DNA from: DATBQN01 sp963799925
GTDB taxonomy: Bacteria; Acidobacteriota; Thermoanaerobaculia; Multivoradales; UBA5704
Direction of reading: 5' to 3'
Length of the DNA: 64,000 bases
Assembly (NCBI GenBank): GCA_963799925.1
Contig: CAWCYZ010000002.1
Span: forward strand, 372,001 to 436,000
Part shown: in pieces, positions 1 to 10,868 of the stretch
Layout: every line of letters starts with the position of its first letter
Numbering within the stretch: the stretch's first letter is position 1
Program-made: the position numbers and the translations under genes
The notes under the pieces: model-generated
The model's input: the letters and a program-made list of their open reading frames with translations, nothing else
Databases searched by the model: none
What the model was told of the DNA's origin: nothing

Positions 1-11
1 TCGGCCCGCCC

Positions 12-437
12 ATGCTCCACATCGCGGACCTCCCCGCCGTCAACGCGGTCCTCAACTCGCTCTCGGCCGTGCTGCTGGCGACCGGCTACGCGCTGATCCG
101 CCGGCGGCGCTGGCGGGCGCACATGCGGGTGATGATCGCGGCGCTCGTCTCCTCGACGCTCTTCCTCGTCAGCTATCTCACCTATCACGCGCACGTCGGC
201 TCCAAGCACTTCCCCGGCACCGGCGCGGCGCGCACGGTCTACTTCGCCATCCTCATCACCCATACCGTGCTCGCGGCGACAGTCCCCTTCTTCGCCGGCT
301 TCCTGGTGTGGAACGCCTGGCGCCGCCGCTTCGACCGCCACAAGCGCATCGCGCGCTGGGGGCTGCCGATCTGGCTCTACGTCTCGGTGACCGGCGTCGT
401 CGTCTACTGGATGCTGTATCGGATGCGATGGGGATGA
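12..437 (+). CDS. DUF420 family membrane protein (oxidase-associated)
   Basis: A 141-residue protein of about four hydrophobic helices that matches the DUF420 family. The conserved features visible are SYLTYHAHVGSKHFPGTG near residues 54-71 and RHKRIARWGLPIWLYVSVTG near the C-terminus. DUF420 proteins (CtaM/YozB-like) are membrane proteins linked to maturation of haem-copper oxidases, which fits the two cox clusters, ctaA/ctaB and SCO genes in this window. It lies at the very left edge, so any operon partner upstream is out of view. Function is inferred from family and context, not from catalytic residues. Confidence 0.85.
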   Translation: MLHIADLPAVNAVLNSLSAVLLATGYALIRRRRWRAHMRVMIAALVSSTLFLVSYLTYHAHVGSKHFPGTGAARTVYFAILITHTVLAATVPFFAGFLVWNAWRRRFDRHKRIARWGLPIWLYVSVTGVVVYWMLYRMRWG

Positions 438-461
438 GCCGGTGAGCGGGGAATCCCGTCC

Positions 462-896
462 CTAGTTGAGCTCCCAGCCCCGCTCCGGCATCCACGCCGG
501 GATCGCCTGCCGCCCGTGGATGCGGTAGACCGAGAAGTCCGAGTCCAGGGTCAGCACGAGCGGGTTGCGCTCGAGCTCGGCCAGGCGGACGAGGCAGGCG
601 TCGGCGAGCGAGACCGGAAGGTCGCGGTAGCGGGCGAGGAGGCGGCGCAGCGGCTCGACCTCGTCCTCCAGCCGAAAGGGCACGGCGATCAGGCCGCGGT
701 CGAGGAGGCCGAGGACGGCCTCGGGGCCGCCGTGGGTCGCCCGCAGCAGGTGGCAGGCCTCGGCGAGCACCGCCTCGCAGGTCAGTGCCGGCGGGTCGAC
801 CTGGGCGAGTCGGCTCTTCGCCCACTCGTGGAAGCGGTCGCGGGCGTTCAGGAAGGCGACGAGCGGCCCGGTGTCGAGGAGGACCCGCCGCCTCAC
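462..896 (-). CDS. PIN-domain ribonuclease toxin (VapC-like)
   Basis: A 144-residue PIN-domain protein. It starts with the typical beta strand and first acidic residue (VLLDTGPLVAFLN, D8), and further acidic residues lie at E41/E46, D99 (LADACLV) and D118/D120 (LTLDSDF), the expected set for a Mg-dependent RNase site. It is encoded directly downstream of a ribbon-helix-helix antitoxin gene, whose stop overlaps this start by four bases (ATGA), so the two are translationally coupled. PIN toxins of this type cleave tRNA or rRNA; the target here cannot be read from sequence. Confidence 0.88.
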   Translation of the reverse strand: MRRRVLLDTGPLVAFLNARDRFHEWAKSRLAQVDPPALTCEAVLAEACHLLRATHGGPEAVLGLLDRGLIAVPFRLEDEVEPLRRLLARYRDLPVSLADACLVRLAELERNPLVLTLDSDFSVYRIHGRQAIPAWMPERGWELN

Positions 897-1219
897 TTGC
901 CGAACCCGTGCAGGTGCTCCGGGTTGGACGAGAGGTCGGCCGGGCCCTCGACGCAGCCCGCGAGATCGCCGGCGAGCGAGAGGAAGGAGGGCTTCGCCGG
1001 CGCCTCCCCCTTCGCCTCCGCTTCTCCCTTGCCCTTGTCACCGTAGGGCGGAGCGGGCTCGCGCACCTCGTCCGCCGGCGCCCGCGGCGGACCTCCCGGC
1101 GCGAGATAGCTCGTCAGGGCGTCGCGCAGGAGCGCCGACTTGGTGGTGCCCCGCCGCGCGGCGGCGGCCTCGAGCTCGGCGTCGAGCGATTCGGGCAGCT
1201 TGAGCGAGAGAATCTTCAT
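893..1219 (-). CDS. Ribbon-helix-helix antitoxin (VapB-like)
   Basis: A 108-residue protein. The first 40 residues form a ribbon-helix-helix DNA-binding module (MKILSLKLPESLDAELEAA then TTKSALLRDAL), followed by a Pro/Ala/Glu-rich linker and a C-terminal tail that would wrap the toxin. I chose the ATG at 1219 because the longer frame lacks family similarity and GAGG sits about ten bases upstream. It partners the PIN toxin by a four-base overlap. The start region is covered by two copies of a palindromic 9-mer that look like its own operator, so autoregulation is likely. Confidence 0.85.
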   Translation of the reverse strand: MKILSLKLPESLDAELEAAAARRGTTKSALLRDALTSYLAPGGPPRAPADEVREPAPPYGDKGKGEAEAKGEAPAKPSFLSLAGDLAGCVEGPADLSSNPEHLHGFGK

Positions 1220-1220
1220 G

Positions 1221-1248
1221 GGTAATACCTCGCGGCCAAAGTAATACC
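1221..1248 (-). promoter_or_regulatory. Candidate antitoxin operator, two palindromic half-sites
   Basis: Two copies of a near-palindrome (GGTAATACC at 1221-1229 and AGTAATACC at 1240-1248) lie 19 bases apart, about two helical turns, immediately before the antitoxin start. They overlap the ribosome-binding site. Paired short palindromes are what ribbon-helix-helix dimers usually bind, so this is probably the autoregulatory operator. Binding is inferred, not shown. Confidence 0.55.
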
Positions 1249-1338
1249 CGGAGCCCGGCATGTCAAGCCCCCGCGCGCCTCCCTCCCGCCGAGCGGCTCC
1301 TGTAGGATCGCGAGCCAATCGCGAGGAGGGGGAACCGC

Positions 1339-2091
1339 ATGGGAAGCATCGACGACACGCGCCGGCTGGATGGATGGTTCAGCCCGATCCTGGGTCAGGG
1401 GATGCCGATCGTCTCCTACGGCCACTGGGGGCACCCGCTGCTGCTCTTTCCCACCGCCGCCGCCGACTACCTGGAGAACGAGCGCTTCGGCCTGATCGGC
1501 GCCGTGGGCGAGGCGATCGCCGCCGGCCGGCTGCGGGTCTTCTCGATCAACAGCATCAACAACCAGGCCTGGATGGACCGCGGTCTGCCGATCCCCGAGA
1601 AGGCGCGGCGCCAGAACCTCTACTCGCTCTATATCGAGCAGGAGGTCGTCCCCTACATCCGCGACGTCTGCCAGACCGGCGACCTCCGCATCGCGACCGC
1701 CGGCGCGAGCTTCGGGGCGTTCCATGCCGCCAACACCTTCCTGCGCCGTCCCGACCTCTTCGACGCCGTCATCGGCATGAGCGGCTTCTACGACCTCGGG
1801 CCCGACTACCTCCACGGCTACAGCGACGACAACTGCTACTTCAACAACCCGGCCTGGTACGTGCCGAACCTCTCCGGGCACGAGCTCTGGCTCCTCCAGC
1901 ACACGGCGAAGATCCACCTCCTGACCGGCCAGGGGGAGTACGAGGCGCCCGAGGCGTCGCGGCAATTCGCCGCGATCCTCGCCGCCAAGGGCATCCCCCA
2001 CCGGCTGGACCTGTGGGGCCACGACGTCCGCCACGACTGGCCGTGGTGGCTGAAGATGCTTCCCTACTCGGTCGACCAGATGGGCTGGTAG
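1339..2091 (+). CDS. Putative esterase, alpha/beta hydrolase
   Basis: A 250-residue protein of the esterase D-like alpha/beta hydrolase family (COG4947-type). The nucleophile elbow is GASFGAFHA with S124, and the catalytic histidine is probably H232 in GHDVRHDWPWW near the C-terminus; an acidic residue around GQGEYE (E200) could complete the triad. There is no signal peptide, so it is probably cytoplasmic. AGGAGG about ten bases before the ATG supports the start. It is followed on the same strand by an MFS transporter after 71 bases. The substrate is unknown. Confidence 0.8.
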   Translation: MGSIDDTRRLDGWFSPILGQGMPIVSYGHWGHPLLLFPTAAADYLENERFGLIGAVGEAIAAGRLRVFSINSINNQAWMDRGLPIPEKARRQNLYSLYIEQEVVPYIRDVCQTGDLRIATAGASFGAFHAANTFLRRPDLFDAVIGMSGFYDLGPDYLHGYSDDNCYFNNPAWYVPNLSGHELWLLQHTAKIHLLTGQGEYEAPEASRQFAAILAAKGIPHRLDLWGHDVRHDWPWWLKMLPYSVDQMGW

Positions 2092-2162
2092 GCACCTCCT
2101 CCAGCACACGCTTTGCATCAGCCCCGACGGCCGGCGGCTGCCGCAGCCGGCGGCCGCCCGCC

Positions 2163-3530
2163 ATGAGCCCTCGCCGCGAGCTCCCGAACGCTGCCACGGA
2201 CGGCGCCGCCCCCGCCGGCGGCCCCGCGTTCATGGTGCGCGCGCTGCGCCACCGCAACTACCGCCTGTTCTTCAGCGGCCAGAGCGTCTCGCTCGTCGGC
2301 ACCTGGATGACGCGGATCGCGACCTCCTGGCTGGTCTACCGCCTGACCGGCTCGGCGCTGCTCCTCGGGCTGGTCGGCTTCGCCGGGCAGATCCCGTCGT
2401 TCCTGCTGGCGCCCTTCGCCGGCGTCCTCGTCGACCGCTGGAACCGCCACCGGCTCCTCGTCGCGACCCAGGTGCTCGCCATGGTCCAGTCGGCGGCGCT
2501 CGCCATCCTCGCCCTCAGCGGCGTGATCAGCATCTGGCACGTCCTCCTGCTGTCGCTCTTCCAGGGGCTGATCAACGCCTTCGACATGCCGGCGCGGCAG
2601 GCGTTCGTCGTCGAGATGGTCGAGTCGCGGGCCGACCTCGCCAATGCCATCGCCCTCAACTCCTCGATGGTCAACGCGGCGCGCCTTCTGGGGCCGGCGA
2701 TCGGCGGCGCGCTGATCGCGGCGGTCGGCGAAGGGTGGTGCTTCGCGTTCGACGCCCTCTCCTATCTCGCGGTGATCGCCTCGCTCCTCCTGATGCGCCT
2801 GGCGCCGCGCGCCGAGCGGGCGCGTCCCGCCGCCCACGGCCGGGTGCTCGCCGAGCTGCGCCAGGGGCTCGCCTACGTCGCCGGCTCGGCGCCCATCCGC
2901 AGCATCCTGTTGCTCCTCGCCATCGTCTCGCTGGTCGGGATGCCGTACACGGTCCTGATGCCGATCTTCGCCTCGCAGATCCTCCATGGCGGGCCGCACA
3001 CGCTGGGGTTCCTCATGGGGGCGACCGGCGTCGGCGCCCTGGGCGGCGCCGTCTACCTCGCCTCGCGCCGCTCCGTCCTCGGCCTCGGCCGGCTGATCCC
3101 CCTGATGTCCGCCCTCTTCGGCGCCGGCTTGATCGGCTTCGGTCTGTCGCGGAGCCTATGGCTCTCGCTCACGCTGCTGGTCGCGACCGGCGTCGGTTTC
3201 ATGGTGCAGATGGCGGCCTCGAACACCCTTCTCCAGACCCTCGTCGACGACGACAAGCGCGGCCGGGTGATGAGCTTCTACACCATGGCGTTCATGGGCA
3301 CGGCGCCATTCGGCAGCCTCTTCGCCGGCGGCCTCGCGCACCGCATCGGGGCCCCGGCGACGCTCGTCCTCGGCGGCATCGGCTGCATCCTGGGAGCGCT
3401 CTGGTTCGCCAGCCTGCTGCCCGACCTGCGGCAGCACGTGCGCCCGATCTACGTGCAGATGGGCATCCTCCCCGAGATGGCGGCCGCCATCCAGAGCGCC
3501 GCCGAGCTGAACGTCCCGCCGCAGCGCTGA
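2163..3530 (+). CDS. MFS transporter (EntS-like exporter family)
   Basis: A 455-residue membrane protein with about twelve hydrophobic helices. The opening FMVRALRHRNYRLFFSGQSV and the loop LVDRWNRHRLL after helix 2 are typical of the MFS_3/EntS exporter group, which exports siderophores and small drugs. The start is taken at the ATG at 2163; an internal ATG at 2232, just before the conserved N-terminal motif, is also possible. It follows the esterase gene by a short gap and could share its transcript. The substrate cannot be deduced. Confidence 0.85.
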   Translation: MSPRRELPNAATDGAAPAGGPAFMVRALRHRNYRLFFSGQSVSLVGTWMTRIATSWLVYRLTGSALLLGLVGFAGQIPSFLLAPFAGVLVDRWNRHRLLVATQVLAMVQSAALAILALSGVISIWHVLLLSLFQGLINAFDMPARQAFVVEMVESRADLANAIALNSSMVNAARLLGPAIGGALIAAVGEGWCFAFDALSYLAVIASLLLMRLAPRAERARPAAHGRVLAELRQGLAYVAGSAPIRSILLLLAIVSLVGMPYTVLMPIFASQILHGGPHTLGFLMGATGVGALGGAVYLASRRSVLGLGRLIPLMSALFGAGLIGFGLSRSLWLSLTLLVATGVGFMVQMAASNTLLQTLVDDDKRGRVMSFYTMAFMGTAPFGSLFAGGLAHRIGAPATLVLGGIGCILGALWFASLLPDLRQHVRPIYVQMGILPEMAAAIQSAAELNVPPQR

Positions 3531-3542
3531 GCGGCTCCCGCT

Positions 3543-5129
<1,587 letters not shown>

Positions 5130-5285
5130 GCGCTGCCTCCCTCGCCCGGCGCGCGGCCTCGTGCCGCCGCCCGGCCTCAAGGATAGCCCTGGCCCGCCAG
5201 CGCCCTAAAGCGATCGTAATTGTGCAGGATTCGAGCCACGGCGGGCTGACGAATCAGGCCGGACGACGGCCGTGGAACGAGCGGC

Positions 5286-6404
5286 TTAGCGCTCGAAGAG
5301 CAGCCGCGGCTGGCTCGGCTCGTCCGCCGCCGGCTCGGCGACCGGGGCCGTTGCCGCTTCGAGCGGCGCCGCTTCGAGCGCCGCGGTCTCGGCGGTCACG
5401 GTGACGGCCGCGGGCTCGCTCTCGATCTCCGTCTCGATCTCGACTTGGGCCAGCGCCGCGAGGTACATGAAGCGGCCGAGGCCGCGGTGATAGACCATCC
5501 CCGGGGTCGCCTCGCGCGCGGCGCGGAGCTGGTTGATCTTCGAGTCCAGGTCGTCGATGAAGTGGAGGGCGACCGCCTCCGGCGTCATCGGCTCGACCGG
5601 CGAGCTGAACTCTTTCTTCCCCTGATGGGACAGAACGAGATGCTCGAGCTGGAGCTGCAGGTCCGCGGGGAAGCCGGGGATCGCGGCGCAGCGGTCGCGC
5701 AGCAGGTCGCGGCCGATCACCACGTGGCCGATCAGCCGGCCCTCGAGCGTGTAGTCGTTGGCCGGCATCGCCCCCAGCTCGCGGAGCTTGCCCAGATCGT
5801 GAAAGAGGACGCCCACGAGGAGCAGGTCGACGTCGAGGTCGCCGTAGTGGCGGCCGACGGCGAGGGCCAGCTCGCCCATCGACACGACGTGCTCCAGGAG
5901 CCCGCCGCGGTAGGCGTGGTGCATCGACTTCGCGGCCGGGTGCTCGCAGAGCGCGGCGCCGTGGATCTCGAGGGTCTCCGCCGCGAGCCGCCGGAGGACC
6001 GGGCGGCGGACCTCCTCGCGCAACAGGCGCCCGAGTCTCGTCCAGAGATCGGCGATGTCCTCGCGGGTGGACGGGACGAGGAGCGACTCCTCGAAGCCGA
6101 ACCGCCGGTCCTCCTCGGTCGCCGTGCGGCATTCGTCGATCGACGCCTGGAGCTGATCCTTGTAGCTCTTGACCGAGCCCTTGAAGGCGACGAACTGGTG
6201 GGCCTCGAACTGGCCGGCGAGCGCCGGGCTGTCGGCCCACACCTTGCCGACCATCGAGCCGGAGGCGTCGGCGAGCTCCAAGTCGAGGAAGCTGCGGCCG
6301 TTGCGGTCCTGGCGCAGCTCCTTCTTGGTGAGCAGCGCGAAGCCCTGGACGGTGTCTCCCGCCTCCCAGGTGCGGAGCGGCGCGTTGCGGCGGATCTTTC
6401 CCAT
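5286..6404 (-). CDS. YhaM-like 3'-5' exoribonuclease, OB fold plus HD domain
   Basis: A 372-residue protein with an N-terminal OB-fold nucleic-acid-binding domain (about residues 15-105) and an HD phosphohydrolase domain (about 150-300) carrying HHAYRGGLLEHV and VLFHDLGKL. This is the architecture of YhaM/CBF1 3'-5' exoribonucleases. The C-terminal 55 residues are a low-complexity Ala/Glu/Pro tail. The ATG at 6404 has GGGAG upstream; another ATG at 6437 adds 11 residues. It is divergent from the GWxTD/VWA gene, and a TAGTAAT element at 6420-6426 could serve as a -10 box in both directions. Confidence 0.85.
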   Translation of the reverse strand: MGKIRRNAPLRTWEAGDTVQGFALLTKKELRQDRNGRSFLDLELADASGSMVGKVWADSPALAGQFEAHQFVAFKGSVKSYKDQLQASIDECRTATEEDRRFGFEESLLVPSTREDIADLWTRLGRLLREEVRRPVLRRLAAETLEIHGAALCEHPAAKSMHHAYRGGLLEHVVSMGELALAVGRHYGDLDVDLLLVGVLFHDLGKLRELGAMPANDYTLEGRLIGHVVIGRDLLRDRCAAIPGFPADLQLQLEHLVLSHQGKKEFSSPVEPMTPEAVALHFIDDLDSKINQLRAAREATPGMVYHRGLGRFMYLAALAQVEIETEIESEPAAVTVTAETAALEAAPLEAATAPVAEPAADEPSQPRLLFER

Positions 6405-6435
6405 GGGATCTGGCTCCCATAGTAATCTCACCCTC

Positions 6436-9172
6436 ATGCAGTCACCAAACCCACCGAGCGGGGAGAACGGCCGCCGGCGCAGCGCCGGGCGTGGCACCCG
6501 AAGTGCACTGGCCGGCGCCGTGAACGCCAAGACAGCCACACGCGGCGGGCGGCGCGCGGCCTCCCGGCTCGCCCTCGCCCTGATCCTCCTCGCCTGCCTC
6601 CTCCCCGCCACCGGCGCCGTCCGCGGCGAGCCGGAGGCGGTCCCGACGGACCCCGTCCTCTGGCCCGAGGCGGAGCGCGCCTTCCTCCAGGACGGCCCGG
6701 GGCTCCTCCTCCCGGAGGCCGAGCGGCAGCGCCTCACCGCCGCCGACCCGGCCTCCCGCGCCGCCCTGATCCGCGAGTTCCTCGGCCGCGACCCGGTGCC
6801 GGGGACGGCGGCGAACGAGCTCGCCCTGGGCATCGCCCGGCGGCAGCGCCTGGCCGCCGCCGAGTTCCTCTCGCCGCGCGACGTCCGCGCCCAGCTCCTC
6901 TTCCTCAACGGCAAGCCGGCCGACCGCCAGAAGATCGACTGCGGCACCGCCTTCAAGCCGCTCGAGGTGTGGACCTACCGCGCCGCGCCGGCGCCGGGCG
7001 CGCCGCGCCGACGCCAAGCCGCGCGAGGGGCGGGCGATCGTCTTCGAGCCGGCGGCGGGCGAGCCGTGGCGGATGTGGAACCTGCCCGACAGCAAGCGCG
7101 TCCTCTACACCGACCAGATGGGCTACTGGCTCGACCAGTGGGAAGAGGCGGGGAGGGGAGGCTTCGGCGTCCGCCGCTTCGACCTCCAGGTGTGCAAGGC
7201 GGCCAAGCTGATCGACACCGCCACCGGCATCGCCGGCCTCTCCGGCGGCCGCGGCCGCCGCGGCGAGCGCAAGGGCTACCTCGGCAACCCCTACGGCCTG
7301 CGGCCGTGGACGGCGGCCGGCGAGCGCGAGAGCTTCCTCGACCCGCCGCACGACCTCGCCCGCTGGGCGCGCGAGGCCGCGGCGACCCCGGTCGCCGCGG
7401 CGGCGCCGGTGCTCGCCACCGGGCCGCTCGACATCCAGTTCCCGGAGCGCGACGGGCAGCGCATCGTCGTCCGCGCCGTGGTGCAGGTGACCGCGCCGGG
7501 GAAGCTGAAGCCGGCGGTCGGCGAGCTCGGCAAGCCCGAGATCGGCCTCATCGCCGAGGAGTCCATCGAGCGCGAGGGGCACGTCTTCGACGAGGTGCGG
7601 GTGCGCTATCACCTGCCCGTCCCCAAGCCCGGCTCGAACGAGCCGATCGACCTCGCGCTCGACCGCTCGCTGCGCCCCGGGGAGCTCTTCCTGCTCCGCC
7701 TCCGCATCCGCGACGAGGGGAGCGGCGCCGAGGCGCGCCTGGCGCGCGGCTTCCTGGTGCCCAAGGACCCGATCGAGCCGCCGGCCGGGTCGCGCGCGGC
7801 GGCGAAGGGGCAGCCGCTGGCGCCGACCATCGGCACCAGCCCCGACAGCCTGACCCTGCTGCCGCCCGACACCGACGTCATCCTCGGCCTCTGGCGGACC
7901 GAGGCGCTGGTCACCGGCAAGCGCATCGCCAAGGTGGTCTTCTCGGTCGACGGCAAGGAGCAGCTCATCCGCACCCATCCGCCCTACACCGCCGAGGTCC
8001 GCCTCGCCCAGTTCCCCACCGAGCAGGTGGTGCGGGCCGAGGGCTTCGACGACAAGGGGAAGTCGGTCGCCGTCGACGAGGTGGTGGTCAACCAGCCGCG
8101 CGGCGGCTTCCGGGTGATCATCCTCGATCCGCCGCGCGGCCAGCACGCCGGCAAGGTGACCGCCCGCGCCGAGGTCTCGGTGCCCGAAGAGCGGCGGGTC
8201 GACTCGGTCGAGTTCCGGGTCAACGACAAGCCGATCGCCACCCTCACCCGGCCGCCGTGGGAGGCCTCGATCGACGTGCCGCAGGAGGACACGGTCTACC
8301 TCTCCGTCGCCGCCAAGCTCGACGACGGCAGCCGCGCCGAGGACACCCGGTTCCTGCGCTCGCCGTCGTACCTCGAAGAGGTGAACGTCGACCTGATCGA
8401 GTTCTACGTCGCGGTGACCGACTCCGCGGGCGAGCTGGTGCGCGGCCTGACGGCCAAGGACTTCCAGGTGCTCGACCGCGGCAAGCCGCAGCCGATCGCC
8501 AAGTTCGAGCTGGTCGAGAACCTGCCGCTCACCCTCGGCCTGATGATCGACACCTCGGGCTCGATGGCCTCCTCGCTCGCCGAGGCCGAGCGCGCCGCGA
8601 CGGGCTTCCTGGCGAAGGTCGTCAAGCCCAACGACCGCTGCTTCGCGCTCACCTTCTCGGGGCGGCCGGTGCTCCGTATGCCCTTGACCAACGACGTCGA
8701 GGCGGTCGCCCATTCGCTCGACGCCCTCCAGGCGGTGGGATCGACGGCGCTCCACGACGCCCTCGTCCACAGCCTCTACTACTTCCGCGGCAGCCATGGC
8801 CAGCGGGCGCTCGTCCTCCTCTCGGACGGCGACGACACCTCGAGCGAGCTGTCGTACAAGGAGGCTCTGGAGTACGCGAAGAGGAGCGGCGTCGCCGTCT
8901 ACGCGATCGGCCTCAACGTGCCGGTCACCAGCATCGGCATCCGCAGCAAGCTCTCGGGGCTCGCCCAGGAGACCGGCGGCAAGTCGTTCTTCATCGGCCA
9001 TGCGACCGAGCTGGCGAGCATCTACGGCAAGATCGAGGCGGAGCTCAGGAGCCGCTACCTGGTCGCCTTCAACGCCGACCGCTCGACCGGCGACCGCACC
9101 TTCCGGCCGGTCGAGATCAAGGTCACCAAGGGCGGATTGAAGGCGCGGACGGCGCGCGGGTACTATCCGTAA
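6436..9172 (+). CDS. GWxTD/VWA-domain secreted protein (one frameshift)
   Basis: A protein of roughly 900 residues in two frames. The N-terminal part has a signal peptide (LALALILLACLLPATGA) and a GWxTD-like segment ending in FKPLEVWTYRAA. The remainder continues in the next frame from REGRAIVFEPAAGEPWRMW onward and ends in a von Willebrand A domain with the metal-site motif MIDTSGSMASS and LLSDGDDTSSE. One surplus base near 7003-7015 explains the break. This matches the VWFA-related family common in Acidobacteria; it probably acts outside the cytoplasm, but its role is unknown. The alternative start is GTG 6520. Confidence 0.75.
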
Positions 9173-9200
9173 GGCCGGGCCGGAGGCGGCCCTGCCCGCC

Positions 9201-9935
9201 ATGCTGCGCTCTCCGACCCCGCCGGCCGCCGCCGCGCTCGCCCTCGCCGTGCTGCTGCCCGCTGCCCTGCCGGCCGCGGCCGGAGCCGCGCGCGCTCCGG
9301 CGCGGACCGCCCCGGCGCCGTCGACGGCCGCCGCCGGCTTCCACTTCACCCGTCTCGACCATGCCTACAGCCAGCCGGTCGCCGCGGCGCCGATCCGCGC
9401 CGGGAAGCTCACCGTGCGGCTCTCCTCGCCGCGCAACAAGATCGTGCTGCGCCGCCACCGGCTGCGCCTGGCGCCGACCTACGCGGACGGCAGCTACGCC
9501 GCCGAGCTGACGGTCGACTTCTTCGGCAAGGGCTCGCTGGTGGCCGACGTCGACCTCGCCGGCTATGGCCAACGCTTCACGGAGGAGGTGCTGGTGCCGC
9601 CGCAGACCAAGGTCCTGGGCGGCCGGGTGCGGGTGGCGCGCTCGGGGGGCGGCTATCTCATCACCCCGCTCAGCCTGCCGGCGGCGATCTCGGTCGCGAT
9701 GCGCAGCCGGCTGGGCGACGACGTCGTCGGCCTCTGCGAGCGCCTGGCGGCGGTCCCCTTCTCGTCGCTCGACTGCGACGGGCTCGACCGCGCGCTGTCG
9801 ACCGCCGTCGTGCCGCTGCCGCCGGCCGGCGAGAGCTTCTGGATCGGCCCCGAGGACGTCACCGCCGCCGAGCGCCGGCAGGTCGAGGGCTTCATCTCGG
9901 CGGCGGCGGCGCGGGCGGGGCGGAGGCCGCGATGA
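9201..9935 (+). CDS. Secreted protein of unknown function
   Basis: A 244-residue protein that I do not recognise. It has a clear signal peptide (AAALALAVLLPAALPAAAGA) and a mature part predicted to be mostly beta strands, with alternating polar and hydrophobic stretches and a single CDGLD cysteine region late in the chain. It lies 28 bases after the VWA gene and its last four bases overlap the start of a rhomboid protease gene, so the three are probably co-transcribed. A periplasmic or surface role next to VWA and rhomboid proteins is inference only. Confidence 0.6.
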   Translation: MLRSPTPPAAAALALAVLLPAALPAAAGAARAPARTAPAPSTAAAGFHFTRLDHAYSQPVAAAPIRAGKLTVRLSSPRNKIVLRRHRLRLAPTYADGSYAAELTVDFFGKGSLVADVDLAGYGQRFTEEVLVPPQTKVLGGRVRVARSGGGYLITPLSLPAAISVAMRSRLGDDVVGLCERLAAVPFSSLDCDGLDRALSTAVVPLPPAGESFWIGPEDVTAAERRQVEGFISAAAARAGRRPR

Positions 9936-10586
9936 GGATCGCCCTGCGGCGGACGCCGGCGACGGCCCTCCTCCTGGCCGCGATCATCGGCGGCTTCCTG
10001 CTCGAGATGTGGGCCGGCGGGACGGCCGACTCGCCGGCGCTCATGCGGCTCGGCGCCAACCAGGCGGCGGCGGTGTGGCGACGGCGAGTGGTGGCGCCTC
10101 GTCGCCAGCATGTTCCTCCACGACGGCTTCCTCCACATCCTGTTCAACGGCTGGGCGCTCTACCAGCTCGGCAGCCTCTTCGAGCTCTGGCTCGGCTCCT
10201 CGCGCCTCTTCGCCACCTACTTCCTCTCCGGGATCGCCGGCTCGTTCGCCAGCGTCCTCTGGAACACCTTCGGCCGCGGCGACCTCGAGCGGCCCTCCGT
10301 CGGCGCCTCGGGGGCGATCTTCGGCCTCCTCGGCGGGCTCATCGCCTTCCTGCTGCGCCGCCGCAGCCGCCTGACCCCGCTCGCCAAGTCGCTCCTGACG
10401 CAGCTCCTCTTCTGGGCCGGCCTCAACCTGTTCCTCGGCGCCACCTTCCCGTTGATCGACAATGCCGCCCATATCGGCGGCTTGGTCGCCGGCCTCGCCA
10501 TCGGCCTGCTGCTCCGCGACCGCACCGAGCGCGTCCCGGCGCCCGCCCCGCCCGCTCCCTCCTTTCCCGCCGACGAGGGCTTCTGA
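9932..10586 (+). CDS. Rhomboid family intramembrane serine protease (one frameshift)
   Basis: A protein of about 217 residues split by one surplus base near 10070-10080. The N-terminal helix (ATALLLAAIIGGFLLEM) and LGANQAAAV are in one frame, and GEWWRLVASMFLHDGFLHIL onward is in the next. The rhomboid signature is complete: the H/N region LHILFN, the catalytic serine in VGASGAIFG and the catalytic histidine in NAAHIGG. It therefore should cleave transmembrane segments in the inner membrane if the frame break is a sequence error. Its start overlaps the preceding secreted-protein gene by four bases (ATGA). Confidence 0.8.
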
Positions 10587-10606
10587 CAGCCTCCGATACG
10601 GGTGCT

Positions 10607-10696
10607 GGGTCCGTTGGGTCCCGAGGACGGCCGCCTGGGAGGGGGTTCGGGAGGGTGGTCCCGAGGGCGGTCGCCCGCAGCGGACCCAACGGACCC
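10607..10696. repeat. 15-bp perfect inverted repeat with 60-nt loop
   Basis: GGGTCCGTTGGGTCC at 10607-10621 is exactly complementary to 10682-10696. A direct repeat CCGATACGG flanks the pair on both sides (10593-10601 and near 10702). There is no T-tract, so it is not an obvious intrinsic terminator. It could be a REP-like intergenic element or an mRNA-end stem after the rhomboid gene. Confidence 0.6.
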
Positions 10697-10718
10697 GCTG
10701 CCCGATACGGCTAGCCAG

Positions 10719-10748
10719 GTGACAACCAGCCGGCGAAGCGGGTAAGAT
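10719..10748 (+). promoter_or_regulatory. Sigma-70-like promoter
   Basis: GTGACA (10719-10724), an 18-base spacer, then TAAGAT (10743-10748). It would start transcription near 10755, giving a leader of about 115 bases for the gene at 10869. This is a motif match only. Confidence 0.4.
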
Positions 10749-10868
10749 CTTCAATTCGGGGTGTCGCTTTCCCTACCGACCCACCCGCCTGAGACCACCC
10801 CCGGCCACGCCCAAGGCAGCGATCGCGCGCAAGCGGCACCGGCCGGCCGACGAGGAGGACCACGCCCG

